Origin: Lachnospiraceae bacterium
GTDB lineage: Bacteria > Bacillota > Clostridia > Lachnospirales > Lachnospiraceae
Direction: 5' to 3'
Length of the DNA: 64,000 nt
Assembly (NCBI GenBank): GCA_021202335.1
Contig: JAJQDE010000041.1
Coordinates: 31,246-95,245, forward strand
Under the pieces are notes generated by a model. It was not told the origin of the DNA and ran no database searches. It was given only the letters and a program-made list of their open reading frames with translations. Within the stretch, counting starts at the first letter, position 1; the number at the start of each line of letters is the position of its first letter. Positions 28,706-36,472 of the stretch are shown here, one piece after another. A program made the translations under genes and the position numbers.

Positions 28706-29497
28706 CTAAAAAGCCTGCGTAAGATGATTTTCCAAAATCTGCGGATAATATAAAAACATCTCCCTAAGCCTTACCTCCAAATCCTTCTGCTCCCACAATT
28801 TCAACAACGTCTCCCTGTCACAATCAAAGCATTTATCCATATATGTTTTGGCAACTTGAAGAGTTTCTCTCGCAGCAGCTACTGTATCTGTCGTACTTAT
28901 CCCACCATACCTAAAATTCGCAATCACCTTATCAATGTATTTAAATTTAACTCCTGACGAATAACACCCAAGCATAAATTCATAATCACCTGCTATTCTA
29001 TACTTTGTATCAAACAGCCCTTTGCGTTGATATACCTCTCTTTTTACAAAGCAGCTGGGGTGCGACACCGACATATGCATCCACAACTCACTCAATGGCA
29101 TATTTTCGGAATATGACACCGAACCATCTAAATAAATATGCCTGCTCTTCCCATATACAATTTCGGCATCACCTGATTCAAAGCAAGGAACTATATTCGC
29201 AACAGCATCCAACTCATACCAGTCGTCACTGTTAATAATACCGATTACGTCCCCTGATGCCTGCTTTATGCCTTTATTCATCGCATCAAAAATCCCACCG
29301 TCCGGCTCGCTCACATAATACGCAAGCTTGTCCTTATATTTTTCAATCACCTCTTGCGTACCATCGGTTGACTGCCCGTCAATGATGATATACTCCACAT
29401 TTCTATACGACTGATTCAATACACTTAAAATGGTCTGCTCAATAGTATCAACCGCATTATATGAAACAGTTATTATGCTAACCTTGATGGTATTCAT
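28706..29497 (-). CDS. Family 2 glycosyltransferase (C-terminal domain lost to in-frame TAG)
   Basis: 263 residues from ATG 29497, with GGAGG 11 bp upstream. The GT-A fold is complete: VSIITVSYNAVDTIEQTIL, EYIIIDGQSTDGTQEVIE, GGIFDAMNKGIKQASGD, the metal-binding INSDDW and SHPSCFVKREVYQRKGLFD. It resembles WcaA/WaaE-type transferases. It ends LENHLTQAF at a TAG, after which the same frame encodes a Rossmann-like domain (28367-28705). The catalytic part may still work alone, so this can be a functional shortened gene rather than a dead one. Confidence 0.85.
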   Translation of the reverse strand: MNTIKVSIITVSYNAVDTIEQTILSVLNQSYRNVEYIIIDGQSTDGTQEVIEKYKDKLAYYVSEPDGGIFDAMNKGIKQASGDVIGIINSDDWYELDAVANIVPCFESGDAEIVYGKSRHIYLDGSVSYSENMPLSELWMHMSVSHPSCFVKREVYQRKGLFDTKYRIAGDYEFMLGCYSSGVKFKYIDKVIANFRYGGISTTDTVAAARETLQVAKTYMDKCFDCDRETLLKLWEQKDLEVRLREMFLYYPQILENHLTQAF

Positions 29498-29544
29498 ATC
29501 CCAGTAATCCTCCATTTTTGACTTAAACATTGACCACTCCGTAA

Positions 29545-29597
29545 AACAAAAAGACCTAATATAAAATATGAAATTTCATACTTTACATTAGGTCTTT
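29545..29597 (-). terminator. Long-stem terminator upstream of the GT2 gene
   Basis: A near-perfect 24-bp inverted repeat without a loop (29550-29573 against 29574-29597, two G-T pairs) is followed on the minus strand by a T-run. It would end transcription coming from 29930 before the GT2 gene, so GT2 may need another promoter or readthrough. Confidence 0.6.
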
Positions 29598-29878
29598 GAT
29601 TTTTAACTCTATTCAATTAATTATGGCGACTACTGCTCATTCACTAGGGCTTGCCTTATAATCCAATATCCTATCCGAAATACCATTTTCCGCAGCTATC
29701 TTACTCGCTGCTTTCATAGCCTTTAATGCCCTGCTATTATCACTATCCTCCAGCTTCATGCTAAATGGAATGCCATTTTGTCATCATTTGCAGCCATATG
29801 ATGACAAATATAAGAGATTTTATTTCTCGTAAGACAGTAATTAGCACTCGACTAAAACCTAATGTAAAATATGAAATT
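29555..29878. repeat. About 320-bp gene-free segment bounded by a 21-bp direct repeat
   Basis: CCTAATATAAAATATGAAAT at 29555 recurs as CCTAATGTAAAATATGAAAT at 29858. Between them is only a 40-codon frame without an RBS (29637-29759, minus; begins MKLEDSDNSRALKAMKAASK), unrecognised. The left repeat is also one arm of the terminator palindrome. This may be a remnant of a small mobile element. It accounts for most of the 430-bp gap between GT2 and the next gene. Confidence 0.4.
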
Positions 29879-29929
29879 GTCAAGGTGCATTGTTTAAAAT
29901 TCACACTAAATTAATTTACAAGCAATCCG

Positions 29930-30406
29930 TTACACCTCATACAAAACATCCTCTATCGAGATAATAGGACACTGCATCTTATCCATAAGCTTAGCCTCTA
30001 TCTCATCGAAGAAAAACACAGGTGTCACTATGATTGCATCCACATCTTCCAAGTCTTCATCCATCGCCACTATTTTTACCGCTGAATATATGGAATCCGC
30101 ACTTTTATCAATGGCGTATTTTATATTGATATCACTGTCCCTAAGCTCTTCAACCAAGCGTTCCCCAACATAGCTCATTCCGTAAATTGCAATTGTTTTG
30201 TATCCGTTCTCTTCAAAATAATCCTTTAAATTCTTTCCTTCCTGCTTGACTGCCACCCACTGATTCATCAACAAATACAAAGCCAAATGCTTGTCTGACA
30301 TAATCTGCGCTTTATTGGTCGCTTTACTTGCCATCCGCCCTGCCGTCACCGCTCCTGCCACTGCACCAGCTACTGCCGATAATCTTGATACTGCTCCTTT
30401 TTTCAT
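29930..30406 (-). CDS. Stand-alone Rossmann-like module protein with hydrophobic N-terminus
   Basis: 158 residues. The N-terminal 25 residues (AVAGAVAGAVTAGRMASKAT) are Ala/Gly-rich and could insert in or lie on the membrane. Residues about 35-60 form a helix linker (LALYLLMNQWVAVKQEGKNL). The rest is the recurrent module: TIAIYGMSYVGERLVEEL, IKYAIDKSADS, DAIIVTPVFFFDEIEAKL, PIISIEDVLYEV. It is the only intact protein here in which the module is not fused to an enzyme. Strong RBS AGGAGG. Function is unknown; a scaffold or regulatory role in the locus is possible. Confidence 0.7.
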   Translation of the reverse strand: MKKGAVSRLSAVAGAVAGAVTAGRMASKATNKAQIMSDKHLALYLLMNQWVAVKQEGKNLKDYFEENGYKTIAIYGMSYVGERLVEELRDSDINIKYAIDKSADSIYSAVKIVAMDEDLEDVDAIIVTPVFFFDEIEAKLMDKMQCPIISIEDVLYEV

Positions 30407-30423
30407 AATGATTACCTCCTGTT

Positions 30424-31353
30424 TTATTTAATCAAGTAACTTCCATTTAAAACATTTTCAAAACCAAGCTCAATCACATTTCTCATCATCTCATCACTGT
30501 GTTTCTGCGATGCAACAATAACCAAAGCTTCATTATATGTTTCGTATAAATCTTCTATGCAATATACATCCTTTTCACAAAATCTACTGTTCATATGAAC
30601 ACTTTTACTTTCCGCAAATGAAAATATATTATCCTTACCAATTTCAACAGAAATATACCAAAACAGCTTTTCAGCCAAAGTACCAACACCGTAAATAATT
30701 ATCCCTTTATCATTTAACTTTGATAAAAGCCTGTCATGCAATATATTACTATAGGCAAGTCCATTTTCAAGGTATAGGCAATGACATAGTTGAATAACAG
30801 TTTCAATATCCAAATGAATCGAATCTGTGTATTTTAATACAATCCCTTCCTTGTTAGCCACCTCATTCAAATCAAAAAATTCACAATACATTTCTTCTGC
30901 AATCTGCTTTGATATTTTGTTTCTCCGTTCAATTTCCTTATTACGCTGCTTTCTTTCTAAAGAATCTGTCGTCTCATACGTTCCCCCCCATAGTACCAGT
31001 TTGCCTGTTTTCGTTGATATGTCCATTATTATATTTTCAAGCATTTCTTTATATATTAGCTCACTAAATTTCAATCCGTGGTGATAACCATAATTTAAAA
31101 TAACTGTGTCATATGTATATTCTGTATCAAAAAAGCCACTCAGATGCTTTTTTAATAACGGATCAGTAATATATAATGATGTAGCAAACAAATCCACCGC
31201 ATAAACACCTTGCGCAAACTGCTCCATCACACCTCTGAATTGGCGTGTTACAGAATCACCGATTAATGCTATTCTTTTAGTATCTGAGTTTGCCTTTGCC
31301 CACCAGCAATTTGTCCACTCTGTTTCTTCTCTATTTTCTAAACGACTTTCCAC
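30424..31353 (-). CDS. SGNH/GDSL-like hydrolase with C-terminal Rossmann-like domain
   Basis: 309 residues from GTG 31353, preceded by GGGAG. Block I is IALIGDSVTRQFRG (catalytic Ser in GDS). The NYGYHHG segment may be block III, and YTDSIHLD supplies the Asp-x-x-His block V. Residues about 200-309 carry the module (GIIIYGVGTLAEKLFWYI, ALVIVASQKHSDEMM). There is no signal peptide, so it acts in the cytoplasm. SGNH enzymes in glycan loci usually add or remove O-acyl groups. WcbI and CatB-like acyltransferases lie in the same locus, which fits. Confidence 0.75.
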   Translation of the reverse strand: MESRLENREETEWTNCWWAKANSDTKRIALIGDSVTRQFRGVMEQFAQGVYAVDLFATSLYITDPLLKKHLSGFFDTEYTYDTVILNYGYHHGLKFSELIYKEMLENIIMDISTKTGKLVLWGGTYETTDSLERKQRNKEIERRNKISKQIAEEMYCEFFDLNEVANKEGIVLKYTDSIHLDIETVIQLCHCLYLENGLAYSNILHDRLLSKLNDKGIIIYGVGTLAEKLFWYISVEIGKDNIFSFAESKSVHMNSRFCEKDVYCIEDLYETYNEALVIVASQKHSDEMMRNVIELGFENVLNGSYLIK

Positions 31354-31365
31354 GTTTTGCTCCCA

Positions 31366-32553
31366 CTAATGTCTACTCGTTTTATTATCATTTTTCATTA
31401 CTGCACCATACAATTTCTCAAGCTTTGCGACAGTATGCTCCGGTTTTAGCAATTCTATGCGCTTTTTTGCATTCATCGCCATCATCCTTCGTTTGTCACC
31501 ATCCGCCATAAGAGCTTTTTCGATTGCATTGTACAGACTTTCACCGTCATTCGGTCTTGACAAATACCCTGACTTATCATCTTCAATCAATTGATCAAGG
31601 CTGGAACCATATGTACCGATAACCACTTTCCCCCTATACATAGCCTCCTGACACGCGTTGGGCAGATTATCCATCAGTGATGGCAAAACCACCGCGTATG
31701 CATTATCCAGCACAGGCATTAATACATCATGTGTTAAATTACCCAGATAAATAATACGGTTACTGTATTCACCTGCCGACTTGAGCAGCATTTTCCACGT
31801 ATTTGTGTCTTGATACACATACTGCGGTCCTGCAAACGCAAAATACAATTCTCTATTATCTTCAAGCAGTTTATGTATTATCCGATTTATGGTAAGTATC
31901 CCTTTGTCAGGTGACATCCTTCCAAAAAACAGAAGATATTTTTTTCCTGCGAGCTTTTCATTTAATACCGATAAATTCAATTTTGTATCTATTTGTCCTT
32001 CTATAAAAGGAGTTTCTATCACGTAAACCTTCTTATTAATATCCTCTTCCAAAGGGATTGCAATTGCATTACTCGGCGCATAAACCACATTCATTCTTCG
32101 CGCTGCCATTCTTTCAAGCAATGATATAACTTCTATTTCCTTCTCATCGTAAGTCAATTTCAACTGTACTTTCGCATACGACGACATACGCATTACGGCA
32201 GGTATTTTTCCCGAATGGAAAAGCCCAACTCCAAACCATCCGCTATATTGAATCAAATCAATACTTTTCTCTATACAAACTTTTTTTATTTCTTTCTGCA
32301 TAGCAATTTCTCTGCGCACAGCATTTAACCCATACTTAACCCATGCATTATCCCCATCTGTCTTTGAAACGCTAACAGAACATATTTCAATCCCATCATA
32401 TATCCATCTATATGTTTTTTTATCAGCAGTTAATATCACAACCTGATGTCCTCTTGCCTGCAAACATTTTGATACTTTGTGAAGGTAAGCAGGCATTCCG
32501 CTCAAGGGTTTATTCTTCTCTGCAAAACCACCGGTAACTAATAAAATATTCAC
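31366..32553 (-). CDS. GT4 glycosyltransferase
   Basis: About 395 residues. GTG 32553 is favoured, 7 bp behind GAGGT; GTG 32562 is the alternative. The GT-B fold is intact: VNILLVTGGFAEKNKPLSG, MPAYLHKVSKCLQARGHQVV, YLLFFGRMSPDKGILTINRI, RIIYLGNLTHDVLMPVL and the ALPSLxDNLPNACQEAM-type end (VVLPSLMDNLPNACQEAM) with the second catalytic Glu, then KSGYLSRPNDGESLY. It is a retaining transferase acting on the cytoplasmic membrane face. Unlike its neighbours it has no fused module. Confidence 0.9.
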   Translation of the reverse strand: MNILLVTGGFAEKNKPLSGMPAYLHKVSKCLQARGHQVVILTADKKTYRWIYDGIEICSVSVSKTDGDNAWVKYGLNAVRREIAMQKEIKKVCIEKSIDLIQYSGWFGVGLFHSGKIPAVMRMSSYAKVQLKLTYDEKEIEVISLLERMAARRMNVVYAPSNAIAIPLEEDINKKVYVIETPFIEGQIDTKLNLSVLNEKLAGKKYLLFFGRMSPDKGILTINRIIHKLLEDNRELYFAFAGPQYVYQDTNTWKMLLKSAGEYSNRIIYLGNLTHDVLMPVLDNAYAVVLPSLMDNLPNACQEAMYRGKVVIGTYGSSLDQLIEDDKSGYLSRPNDGESLYNAIEKALMADGDKRRMMAMNAKKRIELLKPEHTVAKLEKLYGAVMKNDNKTSRH

Positions 32554-32624
32554 CCTATGCACCTCAATTTCTCTATTTTGCTGTTAATATCATCCAAAAA
32601 TATATTTATACCTCTCACAATATC

Positions 32625-32892
32625 CTACCCTATATTCACATAAAGTTTTATAATCCGCATACTAACATCTAAACTATGATTTTTCTCCAATCAACCGCAG
32701 ATATTCTGTAGCTTTTCCGGCAGCCCTTTTTAATATCCTCAAGATGTTTCTTATCAAGGTAAATATCCGAAACACTACCGATATATTCCAATATTTTCGA
32801 ACAGTCCATATCATTAATATACATCTGCCGTATATGTGATGCCGCATAATCATATAAAGAAAGCCTGTACCTCCCGATGCGGTTCCTGCCAC
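32625..32892 (-). pseudogene. Decayed partial duplicate of the 3' end of the gene at 34182
   Basis: 32631-32711 is nearly identical to 34139-34220, spanning non-coding flank plus the C-terminal AEYLRLI-EEKS codons. 32781-32870 matches 34674-34765, an internal part of the same gene, so about 450 bp in between are deleted. A 72-codon frame survives, with tail ATEYLRLIGEKS, but the rest reads differently. Together with short flanks this fills the 358-bp gap between the GT4 and TupA-like genes. It records a tandem duplication that has since decayed. Confidence 0.8.
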
Positions 32893-32911
32893 TCCCCTCC
32901 AGACTCTCTTG

Positions 32912-34108
32912 TTATCCTATGTCCAGCATATCCCCGAGCTTCTCATCCCATATCGGCGGCTCAAACGGCATCCAGCCACAACACGGAGTAAAAGTAAACT
33001 CTGAAAAATAAACGCAACCGTTAATTTCATATAAATCCACTCTTAAAAAATGATGTCCCTTTGAAAGAATTTTTGCCACATCAATCATTTCCTCATAGTG
33101 AACAGGCTTATGCGGAAACTTCATAAACGACTTAAAATCACTCCTGCCAAAAGGTGCAAATTCCCAGTCAAGTGTCAAAAAACTAATGGAAGCTGTTTCA
33201 TGATCTTCAAGCCCTTGCGAAACATATAAATATTTCGGGACACCATTGAAACAAAAAAATTTATAATCCACATCTGCATCAGCCATATATTGTTCGGCGA
33301 TAATACGAGGTTTGACATCTTTATAAGGCCACTCCCTGCCCATCCAGTAAAAATTCCTTTTCAGAGAATCCTCAAGCTTCTTTTTTGCGCTTTCCCTGTC
33401 AAACGTTTCTTTGTCCCTGCAAATAATAACGCTTCCGCTGTCATGCGTGCATTTAAGCACAAACCGCTTAGGCAATCCGTCAAAATCAATCTCATCAAAG
33501 CAGTCGTAAACACCATATGTCGGGATAATATATTCCTCGCCAATCAGATGTGCAACATATCTTTTCGCCTCGTATTTATCAACCATGGTTGTATAAATCG
33601 GTTTCCTGTCATGCAGCTTTAACCATTGCAGCTTCTCGTTAAATGTCCGAGGATTCTCCAAATCGGGCTCGTACCCTATTCTTTCTTTAAAACGTCTTTT
33701 TATCATCGGCTCATCTCCCAACAGAGGGATAAATCTTTCCGTAATGCCATCATGCTCACTCTCGCAGACCTCCTGCGCAAGCCTGTCCACCCACACATCT
33801 GAAATTATGGTGATATGCTCCGAAGGAATCCCATGGCTGACCAGCTCCGATACTATCCCCTTTGGGGCGGCTACAAATACATGAACGTTTACCCCCTCCC
33901 CGTAAAGCTTCTCCGGTGATATTACATAACAGCCTTCATGGATTGCTGTCCCTTCTTTCACATAATTGTCACAGTAAAAATCTACAGAAAGACCCGCCAA
34001 TGTAAGAATTTCATATACAATGCCTTTCCCTAATCGCCCGGCGCCAAAAATACAGATTTTCCCCTGCCATTCTTCCGATAATCGAACCAATTCATGTATT
34101 GACTCCAT
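32912..34108 (-). CDS. TupA-like ATP-grasp protein with N-terminal Rossmann-like domain
   Basis: 398 residues from ATG 34108 (MESIHELVRL), preceded by GAGGGGG. The frame stays open to 34198, but that would overlap the next gene. Residues 1-105 carry the module (KICIFGAGRLGKGIVYEI, VDFYCDNYVKEGT, VFVAAPKGIVSELV). The remainder matches the TupA-like ATP-grasp family: NPRTFNEKLQWLKLHDRKP, MVDKYEAKRYVAHLIGEEYI, FVLKCTHDSGSVIICRDK, YKFFCFNGVPKYLYV and GCVYFSEFTFTPCCGWMPF. Family members occur in teichuronopeptide and capsule loci and are thought to attach amino acids or similar groups to glycans. Confidence 0.86.
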   Translation of the reverse strand: MESIHELVRLSEEWQGKICIFGAGRLGKGIVYEILTLAGLSVDFYCDNYVKEGTAIHEGCYVISPEKLYGEGVNVHVFVAAPKGIVSELVSHGIPSEHITIISDVWVDRLAQEVCESEHDGITERFIPLLGDEPMIKRRFKERIGYEPDLENPRTFNEKLQWLKLHDRKPIYTTMVDKYEAKRYVAHLIGEEYIIPTYGVYDCFDEIDFDGLPKRFVLKCTHDSGSVIICRDKETFDRESAKKKLEDSLKRNFYWMGREWPYKDVKPRIIAEQYMADADVDYKFFCFNGVPKYLYVSQGLEDHETASISFLTLDWEFAPFGRSDFKSFMKFPHKPVHYEEMIDVAKILSKGHHFLRVDLYEINGCVYFSEFTFTPCCGWMPFEPPIWDEKLGDMLDIG

Positions 34109-34181
34109 ACATTTACCCCCTCGTATAATGTCCTGCCTTATATTCACATAAAGTTTCATAATCCGCATACTAACATCTAAA

Positions 34182-35894
34182 CTATGATTTTTCTTCAATC
34201 AACCGCAGATATTCTGCAGCTTTTTTATGTTTCCCATCCCATGCCTTATCACAAATACTCAAATGAATTTCAGCCTCCTGCAGCCTGTTCAGGTGGAATA
34301 ACGCCGCTCCCTTATAATAATGCGCCATAACAATGACTCCTTCATTATCAGCATGGGATATCTCATACATATTATTATCCACCTCATCAAAATAATCCTT
34401 GAGGCAATTTAATGTCCCTTCATAATCACCTCTGTCAAATTTGATTTTCGCCTTGCAGTATGCGTAATATGCCCCGCATTTTAATTCATCCGGTTTAAAC
34501 TCATCAAACCGATTCTCTTTAAAATATGCCAAGCACAATAAGCTTGGGGAATAAGCGGTTTTCATCATTTTGGCACTGTTTTGGATATAGCAATGATACA
34601 GTTTTTCCTGCAACCTTTTTATAAGCTCCTCCAAATGAGCCTTATCAAAATTATTATCCGGAACGCCGTTAATATATTCCAATATTTCCGAGCAGTCCAT
34701 GCCACTGATATACAGCCGCACTATTTGGGATGCCGCATAATCATATAAAGAAAGGCGATACCTTCTATGGATAATATCCTCCCATGTCAGGCTATAGTCA
34801 GGCTGCATCTCGTCTAAATAGCTGTCGGATTTATAGTATTTCTCCTTCGGAAATATATCTTTACTTATAAAATTCACATAGATATATTCCATTGCGTCAA
34901 CGATGTCTTCCGCCACGTTCTGCGTTTTATACAATATATTCTGCAGCTTCCCCGCATCCACCTTGAACCCCTGCGGCAGATATTCAAAAATATCCTGATA
35001 TCTGACCCGGCAGGACAGATTACCTGTTATTCCGCAAAACAGCTTTGCCCTGTCTGCGTTCCACAGGATGCTTTCCTGATTCGGGAAACCCGTAAATATT
35101 ATGATGTTCTTATCGGCAAGGATTGTTTCTACATAGCTGGTGGTTGCCTCCGGGCATATCACTAAATCGACGTTCGCTAATTCCTCCCATAAATCCGTAT
35201 GCTTCCTTATCAAAGCCAGATTAGGCGGAAGGCTCTCTCTGTTATCAAGGTATTCATATAAGTTCTCTTTATTTTTATGCGTCGTATCCTCATCACCGGG
35301 TAAATAACGCGGTTTAACGCTCACCTCATAGTCAGGGCAGGCCTCTGCAATATGAATAACGTATTCCGCTAATTCCCGCTTTGTCCCAAATGGGAAATGC
35401 CCTGCGTCAATGAATAAAATTTTCTTCGTCTTTTCCCTGTTTTCTATCTCTGATTTTTCAAGATGCGCCCCACCGGTCGCCATCCCCGGAGTACACCTAA
35501 TCAGATTAAAAACCTCAACCGGCCATTGTTCACCTTCTACTAACGGCCTTGAAATATCCCGCACCGTAAATACAAAATCACCCGAAAAATAGGGGTCATC
35601 TAAATAACTACTGGACGGATTTAAAAAAATATATTTATGTGCGTCCCTGAACAATGTCTGTCCATAAATAGGAACCGCGGAAAATATATAATCATATAAG
35701 CTAATCTGTTCTTCTGTCAGGGTATTTATATGCCGGATTGCGCTCTTAGCTTCCCAAAAAATATTGATATGCCCGTCTTCTAAGGTAGTCGCATACAAAT
35801 CAACCTCATATCCGCGTTTCAAACATTCCCGGTATATTTTATAGGCAGGTTTATTATGTACGTCTTTACCTAAAACAAATAAGATTTTCCTCAC
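34182..35894 (-). CDS. Putative GT-B-like protein with TPR-like C-terminus
   Basis: 570 residues from GTG 35894. The N-terminal start RKILFVLGKDVHNKPAYKIY and the strand ILFIDAGHFPFGTKRELAEY look like two Rossmann halves of a GT-B fold. DLVICPEATTSYVETILADK and IIIFTGFPNQESILWN would form the donor site. From about residue 430 the sequence turns into helical repeats (YAYCKAKIKFDRGDYEGTLN, AHYYKGAALFHLNRLQEAEI), typical of TPRs. I cannot name the family with confidence. It is the intact parent of the fragment at 32625. Stop TAG. Confidence 0.6.
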   Translation of the reverse strand: MRKILFVLGKDVHNKPAYKIYRECLKRGYEVDLYATTLEDGHINIFWEAKSAIRHINTLTEEQISLYDYIFSAVPIYGQTLFRDAHKYIFLNPSSSYLDDPYFSGDFVFTVRDISRPLVEGEQWPVEVFNLIRCTPGMATGGAHLEKSEIENREKTKKILFIDAGHFPFGTKRELAEYVIHIAEACPDYEVSVKPRYLPGDEDTTHKNKENLYEYLDNRESLPPNLALIRKHTDLWEELANVDLVICPEATTSYVETILADKNIIIFTGFPNQESILWNADRAKLFCGITGNLSCRVRYQDIFEYLPQGFKVDAGKLQNILYKTQNVAEDIVDAMEYIYVNFISKDIFPKEKYYKSDSYLDEMQPDYSLTWEDIIHRRYRLSLYDYAASQIVRLYISGMDCSEILEYINGVPDNNFDKAHLEELIKRLQEKLYHCYIQNSAKMMKTAYSPSLLCLAYFKENRFDEFKPDELKCGAYYAYCKAKIKFDRGDYEGTLNCLKDYFDEVDNNMYEISHADNEGVIVMAHYYKGAALFHLNRLQEAEIHLSICDKAWDGKHKKAAEYLRLIEEKS

Positions 35895-35946
35895 TGCTAT
35901 ACCTTTGCCTCCGCAATTTTATACTTCTGAAAATTAATAAATTCAG

Positions 35947-36426
35947 TTATCGAAATAGTATCCATTCAATAAAATCCCTGACCGCTCCATTACCGCCGTC
36001 ATGGTCTGATATAAAATCCGCAATATTTCTTATCTCTTTCACGGCATTTTTCGGACATCCAATTAATCCTCCACCTTTTTTGACAGGTATCATGCACTTT
36101 AAGTCAGGTATATCGTCTCCTATATATGCAATATGGGAAAAATCAATTTCCTCAGAATAACGGCTGATAATATTGATAAGCTTCTCAAGCTTATCCGAAA
36201 CGCCCTGATGCACTTCTGTAATGTTTAATTCTTTACACCGATTGGTCACAATGGATGATTCCCGTGCAGTAATGACAATCGGTATGATTCCCTTCGGTAT
36301 CAAAATATCCTTAATGCCGCACCCATCCTTAACATCAAAGGCTTTAAAAATCTCTCCATCCTTGCCCATATAAATCTTCCCGTCTGTCAATGTTCCATCT
36401 GCATCCATTACCAAATATTTCATCAC
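35947..36426 (-). CDS. KdsC-like HAD phosphatase
   Basis: 159 residues, the size of KdsC. HAD motif I is LVMDADGTLTDGKIYM (DADGT with nucleophile and acid Asp), motif II is IVITARES, and motif IV is AYIGDDIPDLKCM. EIFKAFDVKDGCGIKDIL is typical of the KdsC/NeuA-associated subfamily. In known pathways it removes the phosphate from a 3-deoxy-ulosonic-acid 8- or 9-phosphate just before CMP activation. It sits 46 bp behind an HMGL-type aldolase and close to a CMP-transferase, which together suggest an acidic keto-sugar pathway. Either GTG 36426 or ATG 36423 may start it. Confidence 0.88.
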   Translation of the reverse strand: MMKYLVMDADGTLTDGKIYMGKDGEIFKAFDVKDGCGIKDILIPKGIIPIVITARESSIVTNRCKELNITEVHQGVSDKLEKLINIISRYSEEIDFSHIAYIGDDIPDLKCMIPVKKGGGLIGCPKNAVKEIRNIADFISDHDGGNGAVRDFIEWILFR

Positions 36427-36472
36427 TATATCGCTATCCCCTTATTGCAATCTTTATATGCAGGTTTTTATC

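Noticed and set aside
26963..29497. Reassignment of TAG to an amino acid (amber recoding)
   Set aside because: TAG is the normal terminal stop of several intact genes here (ending at 6003, 16464, 18077, 23367, 34182 and 38098), and no PylS or suppressor tRNA was seen.
32674..32892. 72-residue stand-alone gene
   Set aside because: It is a fragment of a decayed duplicate of the gene at 34182, with an internal deletion.
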